A DNA stretch of 64,000 nucleotides, from contig CANMCO010000016.1 in assembly GCA_947496355.1 (NCBI GenBank), positions 17,464-81,463 on the forward strand, read 5' to 3'. Within the stretch, counting starts at the first letter, position 1, and each line of letters opens with the position of its first letter. Position numbers and translations under genes: made by a program. This DNA comes from an uncultured Aquimarina sp. GTDB taxonomy: Bacteria; Bacteroidota; Bacteroidia; Flavobacteriales; Flavobacteriaceae. The notes beneath the pieces are model-generated. The model worked only from the letters and a program-made list of their open reading frames with translations. It was not told the origin of the DNA and ran no database searches. Positions 18,175 through 27,992 of the stretch are shown in pieces.

Positions 18175-19806
18175 ATGACGACAGAGACCAAACCTAAAAG
18201 AGACCTTAATGATAAGTATGTATACAAATCTAACTGGTCAGAGTTATTTGAAAACCCTCAGTTTATAGAAGAACTATGCGAGGACATCTTAGAGCCATAT
18301 ATAACCACTAAACGTTGGTATGGTGGCAAAGCAAGTGCTTTGAAATATATTGAATTATTAGATTATTTTAGAATAGAAGATGAAAATGATATATTTTATG
18401 GTTTAGTGCTCGAAGTAAATTTTCGAGAAGCTTTTGTTCAAAATTACTTTATACCCATTGCCTTGGTTACTGATCCTGACTATAACCAAGAAGATATCAT
18501 TACCAAAATTCAACTTAATGAAACTCATGGATTTTTGGTAGATGCCACACTTCTGGAATCGTTTAGAAAGCAGATATTTGAAAAAATCCTTGAAGGAGCA
18601 AAAACAAAGTACCAAGGACTAGAGTTTAGGAGAGGTAGAGGTTGTAGAGATTCAGAATATATTTCTTCACGTTTTCTTGGGGCCGAACAAAGTAATACCT
18701 CGATCATATTTAATGATAAATATATTCTTAAGATTTTTAGAAGAATATTTACCGACCAAAATCCCGATTACGAGATAAATAAGTATTTAACAGATAAAGG
18801 AATCTTTAAAAACACTCCTAAATATAGTGGTAGTATTACATTACGATTTTCAGATAAAAATGTAATTACTCTTGCATTAATGCAACGTTTAGTGCCCAAT
18901 GAAGGAGATGCCTGGGAATACTTTTTAGAGCAACTTAAAAGTATATTTAAAAAGTTGAGTGAAATACATCCTGATGTTAGCAAAGTCAAACCCATTGACA
19001 TGTTTGATAAAATAGACCCAAGTATTATACCAGATGAGATCATGAAATACTGTCCAATGTCTTTCTTTAAAAACATTGATCAGTTGGCTTTTCGTACGGC
19101 ACAAATGCATGTTGCCCTTGGATTAGAAAGAATTAATACCCAGTTTACACCACAAACCTATAGTAATGACTATTCTGTATGGCTTAAAAATCGTTTAATC
19201 TATCAGTTCGAAAATCGTGTGAACTTGGTAGAAAATAGCCTACACAAACTAGATGGTCTGCGTCTTGAGCTGGCTCAGGAGTTTTTGGACCGAAAAAAGG
19301 AAATACGTAAACGGTTATTAGACTTTGATGAAAGTAAGCTAAAAGGAGAACGAATACGAATTCATGGAGATTATCACCTGGGGCAAGTTTTGGTTAGTAA
19401 TGATGATTTCTACATAATTGATTTTGAAGGAGAACCAGAAAGTACAATTAGAGATCGTAAAGTTAAACAACCTCCGCTAAAAGATGTAGCAGGTATTTTT
19501 AGGTCATTTAACTACGCTGTGTATTCTACCATCTTCAATAATATGGAAGATTTTCAATATAGCAAAGAAGAACTATTCCACTTTGCAGAGGTATTATATA
19601 GTTATATGGTTGCCGTTTTCCTAAAACGTTATATCAAGTATGTACAATCACATAATCTAAGTATAGGTTATAAAAAAGAAATAAAGTTTGTGCTTAACTA
19701 TTGCTTACTTGAAAAAGCGGTGTATGAATTAGGTTACGAATTAAACAGTAGACCTAGATGGGCAGTTATTCCTTTAAAAGGCATTACCAAAATTATAAAT
19801 AATTAA
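18175..19806 (+). CDS. mak: Maltokinase
   Basis: The 543-residue protein shows the phosphotransferase fold of maltokinase: an N-terminal FITTKRWYGGKAS-like start (here YITTKRWYGGKA), then a kinase body with RIRIHGDYHLGQVL (catalytic Asp near 397) and YIIDFEGEP (metal Asp near 415). It phosphorylates maltose with ATP to maltose 1-phosphate, the substrate of GlgE. The two genes are 7 bases apart and the branching enzyme follows after 10 bases, so all belong to one operon. In many bacteria the kinase is fused to trehalose synthase; here it is free-standing and the synthase is absent from the window. Confidence 0.9.
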   Translation: MTTETKPKRDLNDKYVYKSNWSELFENPQFIEELCEDILEPYITTKRWYGGKASALKYIELLDYFRIEDENDIFYGLVLEVNFREAFVQNYFIPIALVTDPDYNQEDIITKIQLNETHGFLVDATLLESFRKQIFEKILEGAKTKYQGLEFRRGRGCRDSEYISSRFLGAEQSNTSIIFNDKYILKIFRRIFTDQNPDYEINKYLTDKGIFKNTPKYSGSITLRFSDKNVITLALMQRLVPNEGDAWEYFLEQLKSIFKKLSEIHPDVSKVKPIDMFDKIDPSIIPDEIMKYCPMSFFKNIDQLAFRTAQMHVALGLERINTQFTPQTYSNDYSVWLKNRLIYQFENRVNLVENSLHKLDGLRLELAQEFLDRKKEIRKRLLDFDESKLKGERIRIHGDYHLGQVLVSNDDFYIIDFEGEPESTIRDRKVKQPPLKDVAGIFRSFNYAVYSTIFNNMEDFQYSKEELFHFAEVLYSYMVAVFLKRYIKYVQSHNLSIGYKKEIKFVLNYCLLEKAVYELGYELNSRPRWAVIPLKGITKIINN

Positions 19807-19815
19807 AAGTAGCAG

Positions 19816-21726
19816 ATGAGTAAGGTAGTTGTACATAGTCTCTTTTCAGAATTTGATATTAATCTTTTTAAAACAGGAAAGCATTATCGTTTGTATGAAA
19901 AGTTTGGTTCCCATATTACCACAGTTGATGGAGTAGAGGGTACCTATTTTGCAGTATGGGCTCCATCTGCCAAGTCCGTCTCAGTAATTGGTGATTTTAA
20001 TTATTGGATAGAAGGAGAACATCTGTTAAATGTGAGATGGGATGAATCAGGTATTTGGGAAGGTTTTATTCCCGGAGCAGGAAAAGGAAGCGTATATAAA
20101 TATAAAATTCACTCTAATCACAATGATATAAAAACGGAAAAGGCGGATCCATATGCCAGACGATGTGAGCATCCGCCCAAAACAGCTTCTGTGGTATGGG
20201 ATGATGTATATGATTGGCAGGATGATTCATGGATGAATAACCGCAAAAAGCATAACAGCTTAGATGCTCCATATTCTGTTTATGAAGTACATCTAGGCTC
20301 CTGGAAAAAGAGAGTGGAGGAGAATAGATCACTTTCTTACGTTGAACTTGCCGATGAATTGGTTTCGTATGTAAAAGAAATGGAATTTACACATGTAGAA
20401 CTCATGCCTATTATGGAATTTCCTTACGATCCGTCATGGGGATATCAGCTTACAGGATATTTTGCACCAACATCACGTTTCGGTTACCCAGAAGAGTTTA
20501 AATTATTAGTAGATAAATTGCATCAAAATGATATAGGTATCATTTTAGATTGGGTACCTTCTCATTTTCCTGAAGATGCCCACGGACTAGGCTTTTTTGA
20601 TGGAACATGCTTATATGAACACCCCGATAAAAGAAAAGGATATCATCCAGATTGGAAGAGTTTGATTTTTAATTATGGAAGAAATGAAGTCAAGAGTTTT
20701 CTTATCAGTAATGCTATATTCTGGTTAGATCAATATCATGCCGATGGATTACGTGTAGATGCCGTGGCATCAATGCTTTTCCTGGATTATTCTAGAGACG
20801 AGGGAGAGTGGGAACCTAATATGTATGGAGGTAGAGAAAATCTAGATGCTATTGCATTCATGAAAGAATTAAACGAAGAGATATACAAGAGTTTTCCAGA
20901 TGTACAAACCATAGCAGAAGAGTCTACGTCATTTCCTATGGTTTCAAAACCAACATATATAGGAGGATTAGGTTTTGGCATGAAGTGGATGATGGGATGG
21001 ATGCACGACACCTTACAATACTTTGCAAAAGAACCTATTTATCGTAAACATCACCAAAATGACCTTACGTTTAGCATGACCTATGCTTTTACAGAAAACT
21101 TCATGCTTCCGTTATCTCATGACGAGGTTGTTTACGGTAAGAAAAGTATTCTTGGCAGAATGCCAGGGGATGAATGGCAGCAATTTGCCAACCTTAGATT
21201 ATTATATAGCTATATGTTTACACACCCAGGAACGAACTTTTTATTTATGGGTGCAGAATTTGGACAACGCGAAGAATGGAATTTTCAGCAAAGTCTGGAT
21301 TGGCATTTGCTTCAAAATAATTATCATAATGGTATTAAAACTATTATTACCGATCTCAATAAACTATATAAAAAACACCCAGCTTTATATGAGCAGCAAT
21401 TTAATGCTTCCGGTTTTGAATGGATTAATTATGAGGATAATGAAAATTCTGTTGTGGCTTATATAAGAAAAGGAAATAATGAAGAGAATCCGCTAATAAT
21501 TGCCTGCAATTTTACTCCAGTGCCCAGAAACAATTACAGAATTGGATTACCTCAAGAGGGAAAATTAATTCAGATATTTAATAGTGATGCCAAAAAATAT
21601 GGTGGTAGTGGTGTTTCTAATCAAAAAGAAATTAATATCGATGATATTGAATGGAATTATCGACCATATTCAGTCGAAATCTCAATTCCCCCGCTAGGCG
21701 CGGTGGTGTTTGATTTTAAGAGTTAG
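19816..21726 (+). CDS. glgB: 1,4-alpha-glucan branching enzyme
   Basis: The 636-residue protein has a CBM48 module (about 20-120; EGTYFAVWAPSAKSVSVIGDF) and a GH13 barrel with the four conserved regions: EFPYDPSWGYQ, GLRVDAVASMLFLDY (nucleophile Asp near 314), TIAEESTSFP (acid/base Glu near 368) and LPLSHDEVVYGK. It makes alpha-1,6 branches in glycogen. The length fits GlgB. The gene is the third of the glgE-mak-glgB operon, 10 bases after the kinase. The GH31 gene follows after a 184-base gap. Confidence 0.96.
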   Translation: MSKVVVHSLFSEFDINLFKTGKHYRLYEKFGSHITTVDGVEGTYFAVWAPSAKSVSVIGDFNYWIEGEHLLNVRWDESGIWEGFIPGAGKGSVYKYKIHSNHNDIKTEKADPYARRCEHPPKTASVVWDDVYDWQDDSWMNNRKKHNSLDAPYSVYEVHLGSWKKRVEENRSLSYVELADELVSYVKEMEFTHVELMPIMEFPYDPSWGYQLTGYFAPTSRFGYPEEFKLLVDKLHQNDIGIILDWVPSHFPEDAHGLGFFDGTCLYEHPDKRKGYHPDWKSLIFNYGRNEVKSFLISNAIFWLDQYHADGLRVDAVASMLFLDYSRDEGEWEPNMYGGRENLDAIAFMKELNEEIYKSFPDVQTIAEESTSFPMVSKPTYIGGLGFGMKWMMGWMHDTLQYFAKEPIYRKHHQNDLTFSMTYAFTENFMLPLSHDEVVYGKKSILGRMPGDEWQQFANLRLLYSYMFTHPGTNFLFMGAEFGQREEWNFQQSLDWHLLQNNYHNGIKTIITDLNKLYKKHPALYEQQFNASGFEWINYEDNENSVVAYIRKGNNEENPLIIACNFTPVPRNNYRIGLPQEGKLIQIFNSDAKKYGGSGVSNQKEINIDDIEWNYRPYSVEISIPPLGAVVFDFKS

Positions 21727-21910
21727 TATAACAGCAGTATACTTTAGCTTAGGGTAGATCAATTTATTGATAATTAAACAGTTGTTAATTGATTCAGGTT
21801 TCAAACGTTTTCGTAGATTTTTCTTAATAAATAGTTATAAAAATCATTTTGAAATTGAAGTAGATATTGTTCTTTTACAATCCTGAGTCTAATGAAATAA
21901 AGAAAAATAT

Positions 21911-24313
21911 ATGATCACTAATACCGAACTAGAACAAAAAGGAAATTTATTCCCAGGTAAGATTACTTCCTTTTCACAGCACGTAGATAAAATAAACTTC
22001 ACTACAGAAAATGGCGTCATTTTACAAGTTACTGTTTTACGAGGTAGTGTAATTCGTTTTAGATATGCTACTGATAATAACTTTGAAAATGATTTTTCTT
22101 ATGCCATTAGTGAAGATGGCGCCAGAGGGTATAGTAAATTAGAAGTTGAAGAACACGAAAATCAGTATGCTATACTGACTTCGCGTGTTAAAGTGATGAT
22201 AAACAAAGTAGATTTAAAGACCGCAATTCATGATCTTGATGACAATGTCATATGTAAAGATGATTGGGGTTTTCATTGGGAACAAAGCTACGAGTACGGC
22301 GGCAATATTGTAAAGATGAGTAAGTCTGCACCACAAGGTGAATGCTACTATGGCTTGGGTGATAAACCTATGCACTTGAACCTTAAAGGAAAACGTATCG
22401 AAAACTGGGCTACAGATCAATATGCTTTTGGTAAGGATCAAGATCCTCTATACAAGACTGTTCCGTTTTACATAGGAATGTATGAAGAGAAAGCTTACGG
22501 AATTTTCTTTGATAATACATTCAGAACATTTTTTGATTTCTGCCATGAAAGACGAAACGTAACCAGTTTCTGGGCGCAAGGAGGGGAAATGAATTATTAC
22601 TTTTTCTATGGTCCAAATATGCAGGATGTAGTTACTCGATATACCGATCTTACAGGTAAGCCCGAATTACCACCTCTCTGGGCTTTAGGCTATCATCAAT
22701 GTAAATGGAGTTACTATCCAGAAAATAAGGTGAAAGAGGTGACTAACAAGTTTAGAGAGCTTCGGATTCCGTGCGATGCCATTTATTTGGATATTGATTA
22801 TATGGAAGGATTTAGATGCTTTACCTGGAATAAAGAATATTTTCCAGATCCCAAGCGTATGGTCGCTGAGTTGGCAGAAGATGGATTTAAAACCGTTGTA
22901 ATTATCGATCCGGGTATTAAGATTGATGATGAGTATTGGGTTTATAAAGAAGCCATGGACAAGGATTATTTCTGTAAACGAGCAGATGGACCTTATATGC
23001 GTGGAAAAGTATGGCCTGGTGAATGTTTTTTTCCAGATTTTACCAATCCCGAAGTACGAGAATGGTGGTCAGGGTTATTTAAAGAAATCATTGATGAAAT
23101 AGGAGTGAAAGGAGTTTGGAATGATATGAATGAACCGGCTGTCATGGAAGTGCCTGGTAAAACATTCCCAGATGATGTACGTCATAATTATGATGGAAAT
23201 CCTTGTAGTCATAGAAAAGCGCATAACATTTATGGTACTCAAATGGCAAGAGCCACGTATGAGGGTGTAAAACAATTTTCATACCCTAAACGTCCTTTTA
23301 TTATTACAAGATCGGCATACTCAGGAGCACAGCGGTATACCTCTTCGTGGACCGGAGATAATATCGCAACATGGGAACATCTTTGGATCGCTAATATCCA
23401 AGCACAAAGAATGAGTATGAGTGGCATGTCTTTTACGGGTAGTGATATTGGTGGTTTTGCAGAGCATCCAACGGGTGAACTATATGCCAGATGGATCCAA
23501 CTAGGGGTATTTCATCCATTTTGTAGAACACATTCATCTGGTGATCACGGTAATCAAGAACCTTGGACCTTTGGTGATGAGGTAGTTGATGTTACAAGAA
23601 AATTTGTTGAACTGCGCTATCAATTATTACCATATTTATATACCATGTTTTGGGAATATGCTGAAGAAGGAATCCCTATGTTAAAGCCATTAGTCCTATT
23701 TGATCAGAATGATCCACAAACCCATTATAGAACAGATGAATTTGTATTCGGAAATCAGATTTTGGTGTGCCCTGTTCAAGAACCTAACGCCAAAGGAAGA
23801 CGTATGTATATACCCAAAGGTAATTGGTATAATTACTGGACCCATGAATATGTAAAAGGAGGGATGGAACAATGGGTAGATGCAGACTTGGATATCATAC
23901 CTCTATTTGTAAAAGAAGGAGCCATTATCCCTAAATATCCAGTACAACAATATGTTGGTGAAAAGAAAATTGAAGAACTAAAACTTGAAGCATACTATAA
24001 ACTTGGTAACAAAGAGGTATCCAAAGTTTTTGAAGATGCCCAGGATGGTTATGATTATGCCAAAGGTAGATATAGTTTAAGAAGCTTCTCTTTTACAGGA
24101 AAAGAAAATGAAATTATAATTCAGCAACATAAAAACGGAAGTTACATCACAGAATATGAAAATTTTAAAATAGAGTTGATAGGTGTACCTTTTGAAATTA
24201 AAGAAATAGAAATTGATAATGTGGTTGTATCCTTTGAAAGTGTAAATTTTGACAATAAAAATATTGTTTTGACTGTTCCTAAAAGTTTCACTGAGTTACA
24301 TATCGTGGGGTAA
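21911..24313 (+). CDS. GH31 alpha-glucosidase
   Basis: The 800-residue protein has an N-terminal beta-sandwich (about 20-240), a catalytic barrel (about 250-600) and C-terminal beta domains. The GH31 nucleophile motif GVWNDMNEPAVM is present (Asp near 404), and the acid/base Asp is in SSWTGDNIATWEHL (near 482). YHQCKWSYYPENKV is the usual start of the barrel. No signal peptide is present, so a cytoplasmic enzyme is likely. It releases glucose from alpha-glucans or oligosaccharides. It is on the same strand as the GlgE operon but behind a 184-base gap; it may be read with it or alone. The protein ends 7 bases from the convergent STAND gene. Confidence 0.92.
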   Translation: MITNTELEQKGNLFPGKITSFSQHVDKINFTTENGVILQVTVLRGSVIRFRYATDNNFENDFSYAISEDGARGYSKLEVEEHENQYAILTSRVKVMINKVDLKTAIHDLDDNVICKDDWGFHWEQSYEYGGNIVKMSKSAPQGECYYGLGDKPMHLNLKGKRIENWATDQYAFGKDQDPLYKTVPFYIGMYEEKAYGIFFDNTFRTFFDFCHERRNVTSFWAQGGEMNYYFFYGPNMQDVVTRYTDLTGKPELPPLWALGYHQCKWSYYPENKVKEVTNKFRELRIPCDAIYLDIDYMEGFRCFTWNKEYFPDPKRMVAELAEDGFKTVVIIDPGIKIDDEYWVYKEAMDKDYFCKRADGPYMRGKVWPGECFFPDFTNPEVREWWSGLFKEIIDEIGVKGVWNDMNEPAVMEVPGKTFPDDVRHNYDGNPCSHRKAHNIYGTQMARATYEGVKQFSYPKRPFIITRSAYSGAQRYTSSWTGDNIATWEHLWIANIQAQRMSMSGMSFTGSDIGGFAEHPTGELYARWIQLGVFHPFCRTHSSGDHGNQEPWTFGDEVVDVTRKFVELRYQLLPYLYTMFWEYAEEGIPMLKPLVLFDQNDPQTHYRTDEFVFGNQILVCPVQEPNAKGRRMYIPKGNWYNYWTHEYVKGGMEQWVDADLDIIPLFVKEGAIIPKYPVQQYVGEKKIEELKLEAYYKLGNKEVSKVFEDAQDGYDYAKGRYSLRSFSFTGKENEIIIQQHKNGSYITEYENFKIELIGVPFEIKEIEIDNVVVSFESVNFDNKNIVLTVPKSFTELHIVG

Positions 24314-24319
24314 GTTCGT

Positions 24320-27300
24320 TCATTTTATTTTATAGGTTCTGGCTTTGACTAAAGAATCAAATTTGGTAAACTCCCATTTTTTTACAATGTTTTTTACATC
24401 GATAGAAATAATATAGTTTTCATTATAAAAGGTAGCAGCTTTAATCCCATACTCGTGCCTTATTATGCTTGGTATTTGTATGAATTGATTTTTGTCTTTT
24501 TCTCTCTTATAAATCTGAACAGTATTATCCTTGCTAGCCGTAAGTAGTAAATCATTTTTATAAAATTCTACATCAATAACATCATTGGTATGTGTTGTTA
24601 ATGTTTGTATGCTGTCATAAGTAGTTTTGGATTTTGCTAGTTTCCATATTATTGCTTTGTTATCAGAGCTTCCTGAAACCAAGTATGAACCATCTTCTGA
24701 AAAATCAATGTTTCTTATTTTATCAGTATGCCCAAAAAGAGTATCTGTCTTTTTGGAAGAATCTTCTAAAAGAATAGCATTATCTTTTGTTGTTATTATA
24801 ATACTTTTTTTAGTATCTTTTTGGGTAATACGCAAACTAAGATTCTTCGACTTATTTTGGTATTTTACTTTAATATACTCTATTTCCTTATCATCTACTG
24901 TATCTGTAATAGAATTGATATTCCAAATTTTTATTTTTTGATCCTCACCACTTGTTATAACATATTCTGGGTTTCCTTTAACAAATGACACATTGTGTAT
25001 TGCATCTGTATGTCCGATAAATTGCTTGAGTAACCTGTAATCAGAACTCCAAAGACTAGCCGTATTATCAAAACTACCTAAAAGAATTTGACCATTTTTT
25101 TTATTTACATCGATACTGCTAATCTTTTTATCATGCCACACATTGTGTTTTTCTGAATCCGAAAGATTATTTAAATTAATCTCTTCAACACTTCCTTCTA
25201 AGCCTAACAAAAGTTTTTGTTTAGAAGAGTCTGCGACAATTTCAAAGGAATAGATAGAATCTATTTTATTAAGAAATTGTTTTGGTAATTCAGAATTTAT
25301 GGAATCATTACGCTTAAAAAACAAAGACTTACTTCCGTAAAGAACAAGGTAGTCCATATTACCAAAAGACTTTATTCTCCTTATATTATACAGTAACTCT
25401 TCAATGGGTACAATAGATGCTGTAAAAAGACCTTCTTTTGATTTCTGTAAGTTTATTTGATACAATGTTTTATTTATCCCAATTAAAAAGGAATTATCTT
25501 TTAACTGCTCTATATCACCAATTATTGATGTGCTACTAAAAACCTCTTCAGGTACACCTTTTGTATCAATATAATGGCGTGTTCCTTTATCATCAAACAA
25601 ACACAAGGCAATTTTATCCTCTATATGTTGAGCAGCAAAAATAAAAGTTGTGTCTTTTACTGTAAATGGTTCGTAAGCAATAATATTATTTAGTGGGTCA
25701 AACTTATTTTTACCTTGGTATCCTTCTTTTTGAGATCCTTCTTTTCGATAGTTAAGCGAACGAACAATTAATTTCTTTGTAGATGTTAGAGCAAATAGTG
25801 TGATCGAGTCATTTTCCCCTTCTCGTCGTGTTTTTGTATTAATAATATGACCTAATCCCAAATCAATACTATTCAAATAAAAGGGATTCTTGATATAATT
25901 TTTATATAACTCATTTTTAAAGTTATTGACTAAACTAATTCCTTCTTTACTTAATATATCTTTATCTTCATTTAGCATTTTGTTGGATTTCATAATTCCC
26001 CAAAATGAACGCGTCTTATCTATTTTGTAAACTCTGAAAGCATCACTTGTAATTCTATAGATATCATTAGATTTTGCAATATTATTTAAGAAATACAATA
26101 GAATAATCAGGAAAATTGTAAAAACTAGCAGAATAACTCTTGCATATTTCTTTATGAGTATCTTTTCCTTATCTCGCACGCTATCAAGCCAACTCTGTTG
26201 CTCTTTTTTTACCTTTTCATTATATAATATACTTTTATCAAAAAACTCCTGTTTCCTTTTAAATTCCTCAATGTTTTCAGCATTAATGATATAATCCTTA
26301 TACTGTCTGACTCTATGAACTTGTTGTAGATTAAGAAGGTCTTCTTTTCTTTTTGTATCATGATATATTGCAAAGGAAGAATCAAAGTCTCTTTTGATCA
26401 ATAACCTGAAATCTTCTTCGGTTCGCATACCGCTAATTACCTTTGCAATAATGTCGTGACTTAGTTCTACATAATCAGAACCAATAGTAAGGATTCCACG
26501 ATCAGTTAATTCTTCAATAATCTCGGATATCGTACTATTATACTCATAGTCATTACTGTTTCCCCAAATATCAATTTGGATTTTGTTGAGCAATTTTTCA
26601 TGATCTATTATATATATCCCATTTTTTTGTTTAGATAACGGAATTCTTTTCTTATGATCATTTTTGGTCTTAAAATGCCTCAAGAGTTTGATTACACTAT
26701 CTTTGTGTTGATTTCTATTATTTAGTTTGTTACTAGTATTATTAATTATTTTGTGATTTACTTCTCGAATGTAATGCTCCAAAACATTTTTGATTGATCC
26801 AAAATCTTTTATTTCTTGTTCTTTAAATTCTAATGGTGGATATTCTCCATATTCTTTGATTATAGTATCAGGAACTCTTTCTGGATATGTTCTTTGATAA
26901 TCCATTTTATATAGACTATCAAGATATACTTGTAAAAATGGTAAATGATAACTAGTATCTGATCCATCTTGTATTTTGATTTGCTCAATAATCTGGTCGA
27001 TTCTATTTTCTTTTTCCTTTTGAGTCAGTAGTTCTCGGTCATTAATTATCGTATGATCTTTGTATTGATTGATATTAAATTTTGCAAAAGATTTGTCTAT
27101 TATACTCCTAATAGTATCCTTATTTGGGTGAGCTAACCTAATTTTCCTGTAAAAAATATTAGGAATATAGTTTTGAAGTTGATCCAAATGACCAAAATAC
27201 TCTTCTCGCAGAGATATAATGATATTAAAAGGTATTTTGTGATCAAATATCAGTTTTAAAAATAATCCAAATTTGTTAATCTCTTCTTTATTTCCATAAA

Positions 27301-27982
27301 CGAAAAGCTCTTCAAACTGATCAAAAATGATAAGAGGTACATGATGTAATACTTTATTTTTTTGTCTGAAATATTTACTAATTTCATTAGAAGTTTCTAT
27401 TACCTTTTGATTACTAGCTGTTAATTTTTGTATGGAAGCATCTCTTTGAATAACATAATGTTCTAGAACCTGAGTGTTTTTGATAATCTTACCTTCTATA
27501 TCTTCTACAAGAACATCGGTACTAGAAACTATAGATTTAGACTTTTTTTTCTTTAATCTTAATATTTCATCTTCGACATCAAGCGTCATTTCATCAATTG
27601 TCTCGATTCCCTTTGATATTCTTTTTAATTCTGAAAAGGAATTCAAAAAATTATCCAAAAGTACAGACTGGTCTTCAAGAATACTTCCATTATTATCATT
27701 GTGAATAAACAGTTTTTTTTTGATAGAAGTGATAAAATTATTATCTCTTCGGATACTAAGTACTGAACCTTTTTTTAAGTGTGCTCTATTTAATAGTCCG
27801 CAATAAATAAGACTTGTTTTCCCAGATCCTGATGGACCATGTAGAACAATTAGCGAAGAATCTTTATAAAGGTCATAAAGTCTAGTAGTTTCTTTTTTTC
27901 GCCCATAATAACTATCTATATCATCTATTTGATATGATTTCAGAAACTTAAATGGTGATATTTTTCTTGAGCGTAGCGGCAT
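24320..27982 (-). CDS. STAND NTPase with one membrane helix and C-terminal WD40 repeats
   Basis: The 1220-residue protein starts with a novel-STAND type NTPase: YYGRKKET followed by Walker A GPSGSGKTS (49-57) and Walker B LIIFDQFEELF (217-227). A winged-helix-like region follows near 480-560. One membrane helix is predicted at about 616-635 (VILLVFTIFLIILLYFL), with KKYAR on the cytoplasmic side. The C-terminal 500 residues are beta-propeller-like; three WD40 repeats are clear (GHTDAIHNVSF, GHTDKIRNIDF, THTNDVIDVEF, each ending in a W/Y-hydrophobic motif). It is the last gene of a minus-strand operon with a caspase, a gasdermin and a CHAT protease, 10 bases after the CHAT gene. It is likely a sensor or switch that senses a threat and activates the proteases (inference). 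Confidence 0.85.
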   Translation of the reverse strand: MPLRSRKISPFKFLKSYQIDDIDSYYGRKKETTRLYDLYKDSSLIVLHGPSGSGKTSLIYCGLLNRAHLKKGSVLSIRRDNNFITSIKKKLFIHNDNNGSILEDQSVLLDNFLNSFSELKRISKGIETIDEMTLDVEDEILRLKKKKSKSIVSSTDVLVEDIEGKIIKNTQVLEHYVIQRDASIQKLTASNQKVIETSNEISKYFRQKNKVLHHVPLIIFDQFEELFVYGNKEEINKFGLFLKLIFDHKIPFNIIISLREEYFGHLDQLQNYIPNIFYRKIRLAHPNKDTIRSIIDKSFAKFNINQYKDHTIINDRELLTQKEKENRIDQIIEQIKIQDGSDTSYHLPFLQVYLDSLYKMDYQRTYPERVPDTIIKEYGEYPPLEFKEQEIKDFGSIKNVLEHYIREVNHKIINNTSNKLNNRNQHKDSVIKLLRHFKTKNDHKKRIPLSKQKNGIYIIDHEKLLNKIQIDIWGNSNDYEYNSTISEIIEELTDRGILTIGSDYVELSHDIIAKVISGMRTEEDFRLLIKRDFDSSFAIYHDTKRKEDLLNLQQVHRVRQYKDYIINAENIEEFKRKQEFFDKSILYNEKVKKEQQSWLDSVRDKEKILIKKYARVILLVFTIFLIILLYFLNNIAKSNDIYRITSDAFRVYKIDKTRSFWGIMKSNKMLNEDKDILSKEGISLVNNFKNELYKNYIKNPFYLNSIDLGLGHIINTKTRREGENDSITLFALTSTKKLIVRSLNYRKEGSQKEGYQGKNKFDPLNNIIAYEPFTVKDTTFIFAAQHIEDKIALCLFDDKGTRHYIDTKGVPEEVFSSTSIIGDIEQLKDNSFLIGINKTLYQINLQKSKEGLFTASIVPIEELLYNIRRIKSFGNMDYLVLYGSKSLFFKRNDSINSELPKQFLNKIDSIYSFEIVADSSKQKLLLGLEGSVEEINLNNLSDSEKHNVWHDKKISSIDVNKKNGQILLGSFDNTASLWSSDYRLLKQFIGHTDAIHNVSFVKGNPEYVITSGEDQKIKIWNINSITDTVDDKEIEYIKVKYQNKSKNLSLRITQKDTKKSIIITTKDNAILLEDSSKKTDTLFGHTDKIRNIDFSEDGSYLVSGSSDNKAIIWKLAKSKTTYDSIQTLTTHTNDVIDVEFYKNDLLLTASKDNTVQIYKREKDKNQFIQIPSIIRHEYGIKAATFYNENYIISIDVKNIVKKWEFTKFDSLVKARTYKIK

Positions 27983-27992
27983 ATAGTCTTTC

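Noticed and set aside
24320..27982. Avs-type antiviral STAND protein with an N-terminal nuclease or protease effector
   Set aside because: The Walker A motif begins at residue 49, so there is no room for an N-terminal effector; the effectors seem to be the separate proteases and gasdermin.
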